Below are positions 8,771 through 16,328 of a stretch of DNA of 32,412 nucleotides, one piece after another; position 1 is the stretch's first letter; the number at the start of each line of letters is the position of its first letter. The position numbers and the translations under genes are program-made. The stretch comes from Scatosoma sp900555925 (lineage in GTDB: Bacteria; Bacillota; Clostridia; Christensenellales; Borkfalkiaceae), in the NCBI GenBank assembly GCA_959603585.1, contig CAUGYD010000015.1, positions 1 through 32,412 of the forward strand, written 5' to 3'. The notes below the pieces were generated by a model, which was not told where the DNA came from, did not search any database, and saw only the letters and a program-made list of their open reading frames with translations.

Positions 8771-8816
8771 TTAGAGACAGGGCGTCCGTCTGCTTGAACG
8801 GACGCCCTGTCTCTAA
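8771..8816 (+). terminator. 19-bp hairpin after locus 1, probable terminator
   Basis: Bases 8771-8789 pair perfectly with 8798-8816 around an 8-base loop; the stem core is AGAGACAGGGCGTCCGT. It starts 25 bp after the GH43 stop codon. The sequence after the stem (TAAAGAATTTTTA) is only partly T-rich, so it is not a textbook intrinsic terminator, but its length and position fit the end of the operon. Confidence 0.65.
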
Positions 8817-9145
8817 TAAAGAATTTTTATCGTAATGTTTGAAACTTGTTAATAATAAAATTTATATAAAAGATATCGTGGAAGGCAATAAAATTCAAAG
8901 AGAGAACTTCGGGAACAAGATTATGACAAAGGAAACAAATCATTTGTGTTAAAGCAAGAAGACAAAGAGTTAAGAGGAGCGAGGCAGAGGAGAAATTATA
9001 AAGCAATAAAGGATAGTAGAAAATAAGATGAAAACAGACAAGAGGGAAATTTCGATAAGAAAGCTTTTTCGTGAAAAAATCAATTTAAGCGGAGAATTTT
9101 TTCTCTTTCTATAAAAGCTTGATAAAAGAAATAAGTTGAATTAAG
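8817..9145. other. AT-rich intergenic region between loci 1 and 2
   Basis: No gene is convincing here. The + strand is strongly purine-rich from about 8880 to 9060. Two small symmetric sites stand out: ACAAAT-C-ATTTGT at 8935-8947, and AAGCTTTT (9061-9068) with its inverted copy AAAAGCTT (9113-9120), which end 25 bp before the -35 box of the GH84 promoter. They could be operator half-sites, but there is only one copy of each and no regulator gene nearby to link them to. Confidence 0.4.
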
Positions 9146-9174
9146 TTGACATTTTATTTTTTTTGATGTAAAAT
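9146..9174 (+). promoter_or_regulatory. Sigma-A promoter of the GH84 gene
   Basis: TTGACA at 9146-9151, a 17-base spacer, then TAAAAT at 9169-9174. The -35 box is perfect and the -10 box matches five of six positions. Transcription would start near 9181, leaving a leader of only about 20 bases before the ATG at 9203. Confidence 0.75.
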
Positions 9175-9202
9175 GAAATAAAATTTCAAAATGGAAGAGG
9201 AT

Positions 9203-10702
9203 ATGTTCAAAGAATTTTATTTTCTTGGGAAATATACGGAATTAAAAAGTTCAAAATTTATTTTTGACAAAGAAATAGAAGCGGATGGATTTAGGGTATC
9301 AATAGCGGAGGACGGAAGCGTTGTAGGGCGATATTCTGATGAGCGGGGAAAGGAGTATATGTTTCGAGCAATGAAAACTTTGACGCGGAGAGGAAAATAT
9401 CCCATTTGTCAATGCGGCGATTGGCCCTCCTTTTCGATGCGTGGAGTCGTGGAAGGGTTTTATGGAAAACCTTATAGTTGGACGCAGCGGTTGTCCCTGA
9501 TGAAATATTTATCTGAATTAAAGATGAATACATATATTTATGCTCCCAAAGGGGACGAATTTCATCGGGATAAATGGCGAATTTCTTATCCCTCCTCGGA
9601 AATGGAAAACTTAAAAAAATTAGCTGTGGAAGCCGAAAGAAACAATATAGCTTTCTATTACGCTCTTTCTCCTGGAAAGGATTTTGATTTTGCCGAAAAG
9701 GTGGATTTTCAGGCGGCTTTATCTAAATTAGAAGAAATACGACAGTTAGGGATAGAGCATTTTGCTCTACTTATGGACGATATCGATCCGACGTTGTCTC
9801 CGGCGGCGGAGAAAAAATTCAAAACGCCGGCAGGTGCGCATGCGGCGCTTGCCAATTATATCTACGAGCATTTGCGGCCTCAATCACCGCTTCTATTTTG
9901 TCCTACCGACTATATGCAAAATTTCGATACGCCATACCGAACCGTTTTAAGAGGAGCTCTAAACGAAGAAATTTCCGTGTTTTGGACAGGATATAATACG
10001 GTAGCGGAGGCGGTGACAGACGGGGACGGAGAAGCGGCTGCTGCGTCTTTCGGAAGGAAGTGCGTTCTCTGGGACAATTATCCCGTCAATGATTTTCAGC
10101 CCAAACGACGGATTTATTTGGGAGCTATACAAAATCGCGGTCGATATTTACCTCGTACGCATACGGGATATATTGCTAATTTATCCGAATTATACGAATG
10201 TAGCAAAATCCCTTTATCTACGATGGCAGAGTATGCTTGGGATTCGGAGAACTACGAGGCGAAAAAAGCTCTGGATAAAGTAGTAGGGACATATTTCAAG
10301 GGGTGCGTCAAGGCGGGGAAAATTTTTACCGCATTGAATGGGAACAATGTCATGTGTCGAGAGGAAAAAGTACGTTTCGCCGTAGAAAAAGAGGATTTTC
10401 TTTTTTTAGACAAGCATTACCGTAAAGTAAACGAGAGTATAAAAATTTTGAGGAAAAAAGCTCCGGTCGCCTTTTTAGAAGAGGCAAAAGCGTTGTTGAA
10501 TTATGCGGAAAATGAATGTGAATTATATTTTTCTTTTCGACGCGGGGAGGACATTTCGCGGTTTGAAAAGGTGCTTGGAGAAAGTAAGTATTCGACGGCA
10601 GATTTTTCTCTTTTACGCTATTTTAACGAGAAAAAAGGTACTCATTTCCGCATTGATGAGGAACGGAAAATATATAGGAAAATAGGAGAAGATAAATGGT
10701 AG
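9203..10702 (+). CDS. Cytoplasmic GH84 beta-N-acetylglucosaminidase
   Basis: Start set at ATG 9203, which has GGAAGAGG just upstream; the in-frame ATG at 9191 has no such site and lies about 10 bases from the predicted transcript start. The 499-aa protein has the NAGidase/hyaluronidase-like domain (PF07555). RGVVEGFYGKPYSW (80-93) opens the barrel, Y-A-P-K-G-D follows (113-118), and LLMDDID holds the paired catalytic Asp192-Asp193 used for substrate-assisted cleavage. Family members remove terminal beta-linked GlcNAc. No signal peptide is present, so it acts inside the cell on imported glycans. An AT-rich helical C-terminus follows the barrel. It pairs with the GH38 mannosidase downstream, pointing to a mannose/GlcNAc glycan. 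Codon use looks more AT-rich than in locus 1. Confidence 0.87.
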   Translation: MFKEFYFLGKYTELKSSKFIFDKEIEADGFRVSIAEDGSVVGRYSDERGKEYMFRAMKTLTRRGKYPICQCGDWPSFSMRGVVEGFYGKPYSWTQRLSLMKYLSELKMNTYIYAPKGDEFHRDKWRISYPSSEMENLKKLAVEAERNNIAFYYALSPGKDFDFAEKVDFQAALSKLEEIRQLGIEHFALLMDDIDPTLSPAAEKKFKTPAGAHAALANYIYEHLRPQSPLLFCPTDYMQNFDTPYRTVLRGALNEEISVFWTGYNTVAEAVTDGDGEAAAASFGRKCVLWDNYPVNDFQPKRRIYLGAIQNRGRYLPRTHTGYIANLSELYECSKIPLSTMAEYAWDSENYEAKKALDKVVGTYFKGCVKAGKIFTALNGNNVMCREEKVRFAVEKEDFLFLDKHYRKVNESIKILRKKAPVAFLEEAKALLNYAENECELYFSFRRGEDISRFEKVLGESKYSTADFSLLRYFNEKKGTHFRIDEERKIYRKIGEDKW

Positions 10703-10752
10703 GAAAAGTAGTTTCTATAACGAATGATGAAAATATAAAATTACAATCTTAA
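10696..10752 (+). CDS. Possible 18-aa peptide or gene remnant overlapping the end of the GH84 gene
   Basis: An ATG at 10696 follows a strong AGGAG (10684-10688) at seven bases. It reads MVGKVVSITNDENIKLQS and then stops, overlapping the GH84 stop by 7 bp. Further open but shifted stretches follow up to about 10917, without clear family features. Such a strong start on so short a frame suggests the 5' end of a broken gene; a short coupling or leader peptide is also possible. Not recognised. Confidence 0.25.
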   Translation: MVGKVVSITNDENIKLQS

Positions 10753-11017
10753 AGACTTCGACTGAAAAATATATCGGAAAAGAAAAAAATTATCTGTTGT
10801 GATAAGGATAATACCGAAGATCTATTGCGGAATAGATTTCGGCGCTCGATTGCGGCAATATTCGGCAAAGAAACTAACGGCCGAGGCATGATAAAAGTGA
10901 TTATTTAGATATATAAAAAACGGGCTTTGGGTAGAATAAGGCACAAATGGGAACATGGGTTGGTTTCTTAAAATTAATTTTAGGAAATACTTGTGGCAGA
11001 AAATTGAGGAAATGCTT
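10753..11017. other. Intergenic stretch between GH84 and GH38 genes
   Basis: No intact gene is seen. A shifted frame near 10843-10917 reads SIAAIFGKETNGRGMIKVII and then stops, and may be debris of the gene begun at 10696. I find no clear terminator and no good promoter, so the mannosidase is probably transcribed from the GH84 promoter. Confidence 0.3.
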
Positions 11018-13948
11018 ATGGTAAATAAAAAACAACTGGACAGATTGACTTTAAAAATATCCCGTCTCCTCGACGTATATAGTGAGTATCTCGTCATAGA
11101 GGGCGAGGAACAGGAGGTGCTTTTGGACGGCGAGAGAATCCGTTTGGGAGAACGCTGGGGAAAAGAATTTGGATATGGGAATTTTACCTTTCGGTATCGG
11201 CGGAGATTGAAAAATCCCTATTTATTCGTCAATGACGGAGGCGTAGAACATCTTGTCAAAGCAGACGGGAAGCCTTTCGGTATGATTGATTGGCTGGAAC
11301 AGGGAAAGGATGCAATATTTCGCTGTCATAAGTATGTGTCTTTGACGGATATTCCCGACGGGGCGGAGATTACGATTGAAGCGTATGCCTCTCATACCTT
11401 TTACGGCACTATGCCCTTCGAGAAAAAGCAGACCTTTTCCGTCGCCGGCTATATGCCGGAACGGATATATAAGGGAATCTTTGTCGTAGAGATTGACGAA
11501 GAATTAAAAGTATTCTTGTCCGATTTGCGGTTGTTCTGCTCTTATTTTCGAAGTATGGACGAAGGGGACGTCAATAAGGCGGACGCCTATGAGCTATTTG
11601 AACAACTATTTTCTATTCTCTCTCCGGAGCCGGGTGTTCGCCCGGAAGCGGAAGACATACGGGCGGCAGATAAATTATTAAAAGAATATTTCAATAAATT
11701 GGCGGGAGGAAACCGGAAAAATCTGCCTTATGTCGGCGTCGTGGGACACAGCCATTTAGATACCGCTTGGTTGTGGACGATGGAGGAAACTCGTCGCAAA
11801 GCCGCGAGAACGGTTGCGAACGCCATCACGTTGTTAAAAAGATATCCCGATTACCGCTTTATTATGTCCTCTGCGCTACATCTCGATTGGATAAAGACCG
11901 ATTATCCGGAAGTGTTTCAAGAAGTACAGGCGTTGACGAGTACGGGGCGTTTTGAGCCGAATGGCGCTGCTTGGGTTGAATGCGATTGCAATATAACGGA
12001 CGGTGAGTCGTTGATTCGGCAATTCTTAAAGGGAAAAACTTTTTTGAGAGAAAATTTGCATTTTGAATCCGATGTCTTTTGGCTGCCCGATACGTTCGGG
12101 TACAGTGCGGCTCTGCCACAGATTATGAAGGGGTGCGGCGTACCCTATTTTCTCACAACAAAGTTAAGCTGGAACGATACCAATAAATTTCCTTACGAAT
12201 CTTTCCGCTGGAAGGGGATTGACGGCAGCGAAGTGATTGTGCATTTCAATACCATTCAAAGCCGCTCCGATCCCGAATTTATCGCTTCCCGATTGGAAAA
12301 GCGACAGAATAAGCATTTGACAAAAAATGTATTGATTGCTTATGGTTACGGCGACGGGGGCGGAGGACCCGACGCGGATATGGTGGCGGAGGCTTTGACG
12401 ACGGAACAAACCTATCCGTATGCCGAAGTGAAACATACCTCCGTTTCCGATTTTATGAAAAAATTGGAAGAGGAAGAACAGCTTCCTTTATATGAAGGAG
12501 AGCTGTATCTCGAACTCCACCGTGGAACTTTGACGACCAATAGTGAGGTGAAACGACTCAATCGACGTTTGGAGGGGGCTCTGAAGGATTGGGAAATCCT
12601 CAGTGTGGGAACGGGAAAAAAAGAGCTCCTCCCTGTCATAGAAAACGGCTGGGCAACACTGATGACAAACCAATTTCACGATATTTTGCCCGGTACATGT
12701 ATCCGAGAAGTTAATGAGGACGCCGTAAAACGTAATGCCGAAGCCTTGAATATGCTGGATTCGCTTTGCGATGGCAGGGGAGAATACTTTAATACTTTGA
12801 GCTTTGCTCGAACGGAAATTCTTCCTTCCGAAAGCGGCGTCCAGATATATGAGGACGTTGAGGGAAAGAAGATAGCACTCGATGTTTTTGATTTTGCCCC
12901 TTATTCCTATGGAGTAAAGAGAAAGTGCGAGACCTCGCCCTTTTCCTTCGACGGAGAAAATATTTGTACGCCCTTTTGTACGGCCCGCATAAAGCGCGGA
13001 AAGCTCCTTTCTTTGGTCTTTAACGGTAGAGAGTTTACGTCCGGAACGTTAAACGATATTCGGCTTTATAAAGATGTTCCTTATCTTTGGGATAATTGGG
13101 ATATCGATGCAGATTATACTCAAAAAGTTTGTCCCGTCGATGCGGGGGAAAGCCGATTAATTTCCTCTGGACCTCTCCAATTAAGACTTCGTACAGAGTA
13201 TTCTCTCGCAGGAAAAAGCCAATTGACGCAGGATATTGTTTTTAATGCCTTTTCTCCGACGATCATGTTTGAGAACGTGGTCGATTGGGAGGACGAGCAC
13301 AAGCTCCTTCGCGCAGAATTTGAGACAAATCTTTCAGCTTCGAGTTATCGTAGCGAAATTCAATTCGGATATATCGAGCGCTCCACGACGAGGAATACGA
13401 GCGAAGAACAGGCAAAATATGAGGTCTGTAATCATAAATGGACGGATTTATCAGAACCGGGCGGGGGGCTTTCCCTTCTGAACGATTGCAAATACGGCGT
13501 CAGCGTCGAAAGAGGAAAAATAGGCCTTTCTTTAATCAAGAGCGGCAAACGGCCGGATATTATCGGTGAACGCGGTATCAGAAAATTTTCCTATGCACTT
13601 CTGCCTCATAAAGGAGGCTTTTCCGCCGAAACGACGATTTTGCCCGCATATACGCTTAACCGTCGCCCGATAAAGTACCCGCAGGGCGTATGCGTGCCCG
13701 TCGTCGGTGTTTCCGAGCCGAACGTCATTGTCGAAGCGATAAAGTTTGCGGAAAGGGGAAAGGGGATAATCCTTCGTCTCTATGAATGCGAACGCTCGTT
13801 GACAGAATGTGTTCTCCGCTTGTCGGAGGATTTCAACGTTTATCAATGCGATATGTTGGAGGAAAATCCCATATTTCTCGGCAAGGGAAAAAATATACGG
13901 TTACATTTTAGACAATTTGAAATTAAAACACTGCTGATTGACCGCTGA
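11018..13948 (+). CDS. GH38 alpha-mannosidase
   Basis: Start chosen at ATG 11018 with GAGGA seven bases upstream; the frame is open back to 10955, but that ATG lacks a site. The 976-aa length suits bacterial GH38. An N-terminal beta domain precedes the catalytic barrel. GHSHLDTAWLW gives zinc ligands His246 and Asp248; WLPDTFGYS gives the nucleophile Asp358; NQFHDILPG supplies the later conserved His-Asp. A large C-terminal beta-sandwich region follows. GH38 enzymes release alpha-linked mannose with retention. There is no signal peptide, so it is cytoplasmic. With the GH84 enzyme it could dismantle N-glycan-type oligosaccharides after import. A strong terminator follows the stop codon by five bases. 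Confidence 0.92.
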   Translation: MVNKKQLDRLTLKISRLLDVYSEYLVIEGEEQEVLLDGERIRLGERWGKEFGYGNFTFRYRRRLKNPYLFVNDGGVEHLVKADGKPFGMIDWLEQGKDAIFRCHKYVSLTDIPDGAEITIEAYASHTFYGTMPFEKKQTFSVAGYMPERIYKGIFVVEIDEELKVFLSDLRLFCSYFRSMDEGDVNKADAYELFEQLFSILSPEPGVRPEAEDIRAADKLLKEYFNKLAGGNRKNLPYVGVVGHSHLDTAWLWTMEETRRKAARTVANAITLLKRYPDYRFIMSSALHLDWIKTDYPEVFQEVQALTSTGRFEPNGAAWVECDCNITDGESLIRQFLKGKTFLRENLHFESDVFWLPDTFGYSAALPQIMKGCGVPYFLTTKLSWNDTNKFPYESFRWKGIDGSEVIVHFNTIQSRSDPEFIASRLEKRQNKHLTKNVLIAYGYGDGGGGPDADMVAEALTTEQTYPYAEVKHTSVSDFMKKLEEEEQLPLYEGELYLELHRGTLTTNSEVKRLNRRLEGALKDWEILSVGTGKKELLPVIENGWATLMTNQFHDILPGTCIREVNEDAVKRNAEALNMLDSLCDGRGEYFNTLSFARTEILPSESGVQIYEDVEGKKIALDVFDFAPYSYGVKRKCETSPFSFDGENICTPFCTARIKRGKLLSLVFNGREFTSGTLNDIRLYKDVPYLWDNWDIDADYTQKVCPVDAGESRLISSGPLQLRLRTEYSLAGKSQLTQDIVFNAFSPTIMFENVVDWEDEHKLLRAEFETNLSASSYRSEIQFGYIERSTTRNTSEEQAKYEVCNHKWTDLSEPGGGLSLLNDCKYGVSVERGKIGLSLIKSGKRPDIIGERGIRKFSYALLPHKGGFSAETTILPAYTLNRRPIKYPQGVCVPVVGVSEPNVIVEAIKFAERGKGIILRLYECERSLTECVLRLSEDFNVYQCDMLEENPIFLGKGKNIRLHFRQFEIKTLLIDR

Positions 13949-13953
13949 AATTT

Positions 13954-13990
13954 ACCGCCGCAGGGAAAGCCTGCGACGGTTTTCTTTTTT
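13954..13990 (+). terminator. Intrinsic terminator after the alpha-mannosidase gene
   Basis: Bases 13954-13964 (ACCGCCGCAGG) pair with 13970-13980 (CCTGCGACGGT) with one C/A mismatch and a five-base GAAAG loop, followed at once by TTTCTTTTTT. This ends locus 2 and separates it from the nanE transcript. Confidence 0.9.
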
Positions 13991-14000
13991 ATCGTTTTGA

Positions 14001-14043
14001 AAAAATTTTTATTTTTCATAGAATTAAGAAAATAAAAATTTTT
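14001..14043. repeat. AT-only inverted repeat upstream of the nanE promoter
   Basis: Bases 14001-14017 (AAAAATTTTTATTTTTC) are the inverted copy of 14028-14043 apart from one extra T. It ends about 32 bases before the -35 box. It may act as an UP-element-like or bent region, or as a regulator site; nothing in the sequence decides between these. Confidence 0.45.
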
Positions 14044-14075
14044 TTTCATTTTATATAAAAATTTTGAAATAAGTA

Positions 14076-14104
14076 TTGACATTGAGATTTTCTTATGATA
14101 TAAT
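14076..14104 (+). promoter_or_regulatory. Consensus sigma-A promoter of the nanE operon
   Basis: TTGACA at 14076-14081, a 17-base spacer and TATAAT at 14099-14104, all matching the consensus. The start site would be near 14111, giving a leader of about 28 bases. Such a strong promoter usually needs a repressor to be silenced, but no regulator gene is in the window. Confidence 0.88.
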
Positions 14105-14138
14105 ATGAACAAATTCAAAGAAAGTCGAGTGAAAGAAA

Positions 14139-14816
14139 ATGTTGAACAGAGGACTTATTGTATCCTGTCAGGCCTGTGTAAACGAACCGCTATACGGATA
14201 CGGCATAATGCCGATTATGGCCAAGGCCGCTGTCGAGGGCGGAGCTGTGGGAATCCGTGCATTATATGATGACGTAGACGCCATAAAAAAGGTCGTCAAT
14301 GTACCGGTAATCGGGCTTGTCAAGCGGAATTATCAAAATTGTGCAGTGTATATCACGCCTACGGAAAAGGAAGTGGATTTAGTGCTCGCCACGCGGGCAG
14401 ATTGTTTGGCCATAGATGCCACTTCCCGACCTCGTCCGGGCGGAATTATGCTAAAAGATTTGGTCGCCTACGTACGGTCGAAAAAGCCGGATGTAGAGTT
14501 GATGGCCGACGTAGATACTCTGGAAAATGCGATACGGGCCGAAGAAATCGGATTCGATTACATATCTACAACGCTTAGGGGATATACGGAGGAAACGAGG
14601 GGGATTCAGCTTCCCGATATCGATTTCTTGGCCGAAGTGATTAAGCGAGTGAAAAGGTCCAAAGTAATCGCCGAAGGAGGAATTTTTGAAACGGGGGAAT
14701 TGGAAAAAATCAACCGTATCAATCCTTATGCTGTTGTGATAGGGTCTGCTGTCACTCGGCCGGCGGTAATTACGAAGCGATTTGTAAAAGCATTAAGATT
14801 GGGCGAACGAGTATGA
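14139..14816 (+). CDS. nanE: N-acylmannosamine-6-phosphate 2-epimerase NanE
   Basis: The 225-aa protein matches NanE in length and motifs. It converts ManNAc-6-phosphate to GlcNAc-6-phosphate in the cytoplasm. The start region LIVSCQA, the VKRN motif with Lys62, AIDATSRPRP at 91-100 and AEGG with Glu179 fit the family; the Lys/Glu pair corresponds to the residues implicated in proton exchange in characterised NanE enzymes. There is no nanA (sialate lyase) or nanK named gene beside it, though a ROK kinase lies in the same cluster. ManNAc may therefore arrive as a sugar in its own right and not through sialic acid. It overlaps the next gene by ATGA. Confidence 0.93.
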   Translation: MLNRGLIVSCQACVNEPLYGYGIMPIMAKAAVEGGAVGIRALYDDVDAIKKVVNVPVIGLVKRNYQNCAVYITPTEKEVDLVLATRADCLAIDATSRPRPGGIMLKDLVAYVRSKKPDVELMADVDTLENAIRAEEIGFDYISTTLRGYTEETRGIQLPDIDFLAEVIKRVKRSKVIAEGGIFETGELEKINRINPYAVVIGSAVTRPAVITKRFVKALRLGERV

Positions 14817-16318
14817 AAAAAATTGTAATTCTTCCGCTGGATGAGCGACCGTGTAATTATAATTTCCCGCTGTTTTTGAGCGAGGGAAATTCCCGCTATG
14901 TTTTGGCGGCGCCCCCGCGAGAAATGATGGGCAAGAAAAAAATCCCCGGGAATTATAGCGCTTTGAAGGAGTTCCTCCAAAGGGAGTGCAGTGACGCATA
15001 CGGTTTAATTTTATCGGTAGATGCTCTCTTGTACGGCGGAATCGTTCCTTCGAGATTGCACGGATTATCCGAGGAACAGCTCACGGACAGACTGTCGGTC
15101 ATAGAAGAGCTCAAAAGGAAAAATCCCGATTTGAAAATCTATGCCTTCGCCCTGTTGATGCGATGTCCGTCCTATTCCAGCTCCGATGAGGAGCCCGATT
15201 ATTACGCCGAATGCGGACGGGAAATTTTTCTGACGGGGCAGGCGGAACATAAATACATCGACGGGTTACTCGATAAAAAAGAGTATATCCGGCAAAGAGA
15301 GGCTCTCGACAGAATAACGGGAAATGCTCTGAAAGATTATCTTTCTCGCAGAAAAGTTAATTTGCGGCTTTTGGAAAAGACCTTGATGCTGGTTGGAGGG
15401 GCAATCGATAAATTGATTATTCCGCAAGACGATTCGGCGCCTTACGGGTATACGGCTCTCGACCAGCGAAAAATAAAGAGCTTTATCGCGGAAAATCAAA
15501 TACGAAAAGTCGCCATCTATCCGGGCGCGGACGAAACGGGAATGACTCTCTTGGCTGCACTCGTCTCGGACATGGAGGAGAAAAGGCCTGTAATCTGTCC
15601 CATATATCCAAAAGAAGAATGTAAAGGAGTCATTCCTCTTTATGAGGACAGAGCTGTTGAACAGAGCATAAGGGCTCAAATAGAAGGCGCGGGAGCGATT
15701 ATGTCGGAAAACTCGGATACCGCGGATATTCTATTATTTTGTAACCTGCCGGCGGGAAATATGAAAAATGCTTCAGAGTACGGCGGCTCGGATTACGATA
15801 GCAGAGATTTGCCCCGATTTACGGAAGAAATGAAAAAAGGTTTTTGCGAGGGGAAAATTGTCGCGGCGGCCGATCTCGCTTACTGCAACGGCGGCGACGC
15901 CGAATGGGCGGAATTGCTGGATAAGAGCGTAGGACTGTTCGAGTTGGGCGGCTATGCGGGCTGGAATACTTCCTCAAACAGCCTCGGTACAGTCATCTGT
16001 CAATCCGTGCTGCGTTTTTTATACGGAAACGGCGACGCATTAATAGCCTTTACGGCAGAGAGAATATACGAGGATGTAGGATATTGCGCATATGTACGCA
16101 AACGCATGTGCGACGAGGTTTTGCCGAAAATGGGGCTGGATTATTTTCACGCCGACGGCGTCAGAGGCGAGGTGAGCCGCGCCGTCAAAAAGATGTTGGA
16201 GGATTATATAAAAAAACGTTTTCCCGACGTTTGGGAGAACTATGAAATAACCGACTGCGCAATGCCATGGAACAGAATGTTTGAAGTGGAGTTGCGAGTG
16301 GAAAAAAGACTGAAATAA
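14813..16318 (+). CDS. DUF4127 family protein of unknown function
   Basis: The 501-aa product looks like DUF4127 (PF13552), known from Bacillota but without an assigned activity to my knowledge. Visible conserved blocks are LPLDERPCN (7-15), SVDALLYGGIVPSR (68-81), MRCPSYSSSDEEPDYY (116-131) and, towards the C-terminus, ELGGYAGWNTSSNSLGT. The Asp, Arg, Cys and Asn residues in the first block and the Asp-x3-Tyr-Gly-Gly in the second could form an active site. There is no signal peptide or membrane helix, so it is cytoplasmic. Its ATG overlaps the nanE stop codon, which implies translational coupling and suggests a role in the same amino-sugar pathway. Function is not inferred beyond that. Confidence 0.75.
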   Translation: MKKIVILPLDERPCNYNFPLFLSEGNSRYVLAAPPREMMGKKKIPGNYSALKEFLQRECSDAYGLILSVDALLYGGIVPSRLHGLSEEQLTDRLSVIEELKRKNPDLKIYAFALLMRCPSYSSSDEEPDYYAECGREIFLTGQAEHKYIDGLLDKKEYIRQREALDRITGNALKDYLSRRKVNLRLLEKTLMLVGGAIDKLIIPQDDSAPYGYTALDQRKIKSFIAENQIRKVAIYPGADETGMTLLAALVSDMEEKRPVICPIYPKEECKGVIPLYEDRAVEQSIRAQIEGAGAIMSENSDTADILLFCNLPAGNMKNASEYGGSDYDSRDLPRFTEEMKKGFCEGKIVAAADLAYCNGGDAEWAELLDKSVGLFELGGYAGWNTSSNSLGTVICQSVLRFLYGNGDALIAFTAERIYEDVGYCAYVRKRMCDEVLPKMGLDYFHADGVRGEVSRAVKKMLEDYIKKRFPDVWENYEITDCAMPWNRMFEVELRVEKRLK

Positions 16319-16328
16319 GGAGAAGAAA

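Noticed and set aside
8771..8816. Long hairpin as a transposon inverted-repeat end
   Set aside because: No transposase or second copy is nearby, the arms are adjacent and it sits right after an operon, so a transcription terminator fits better.
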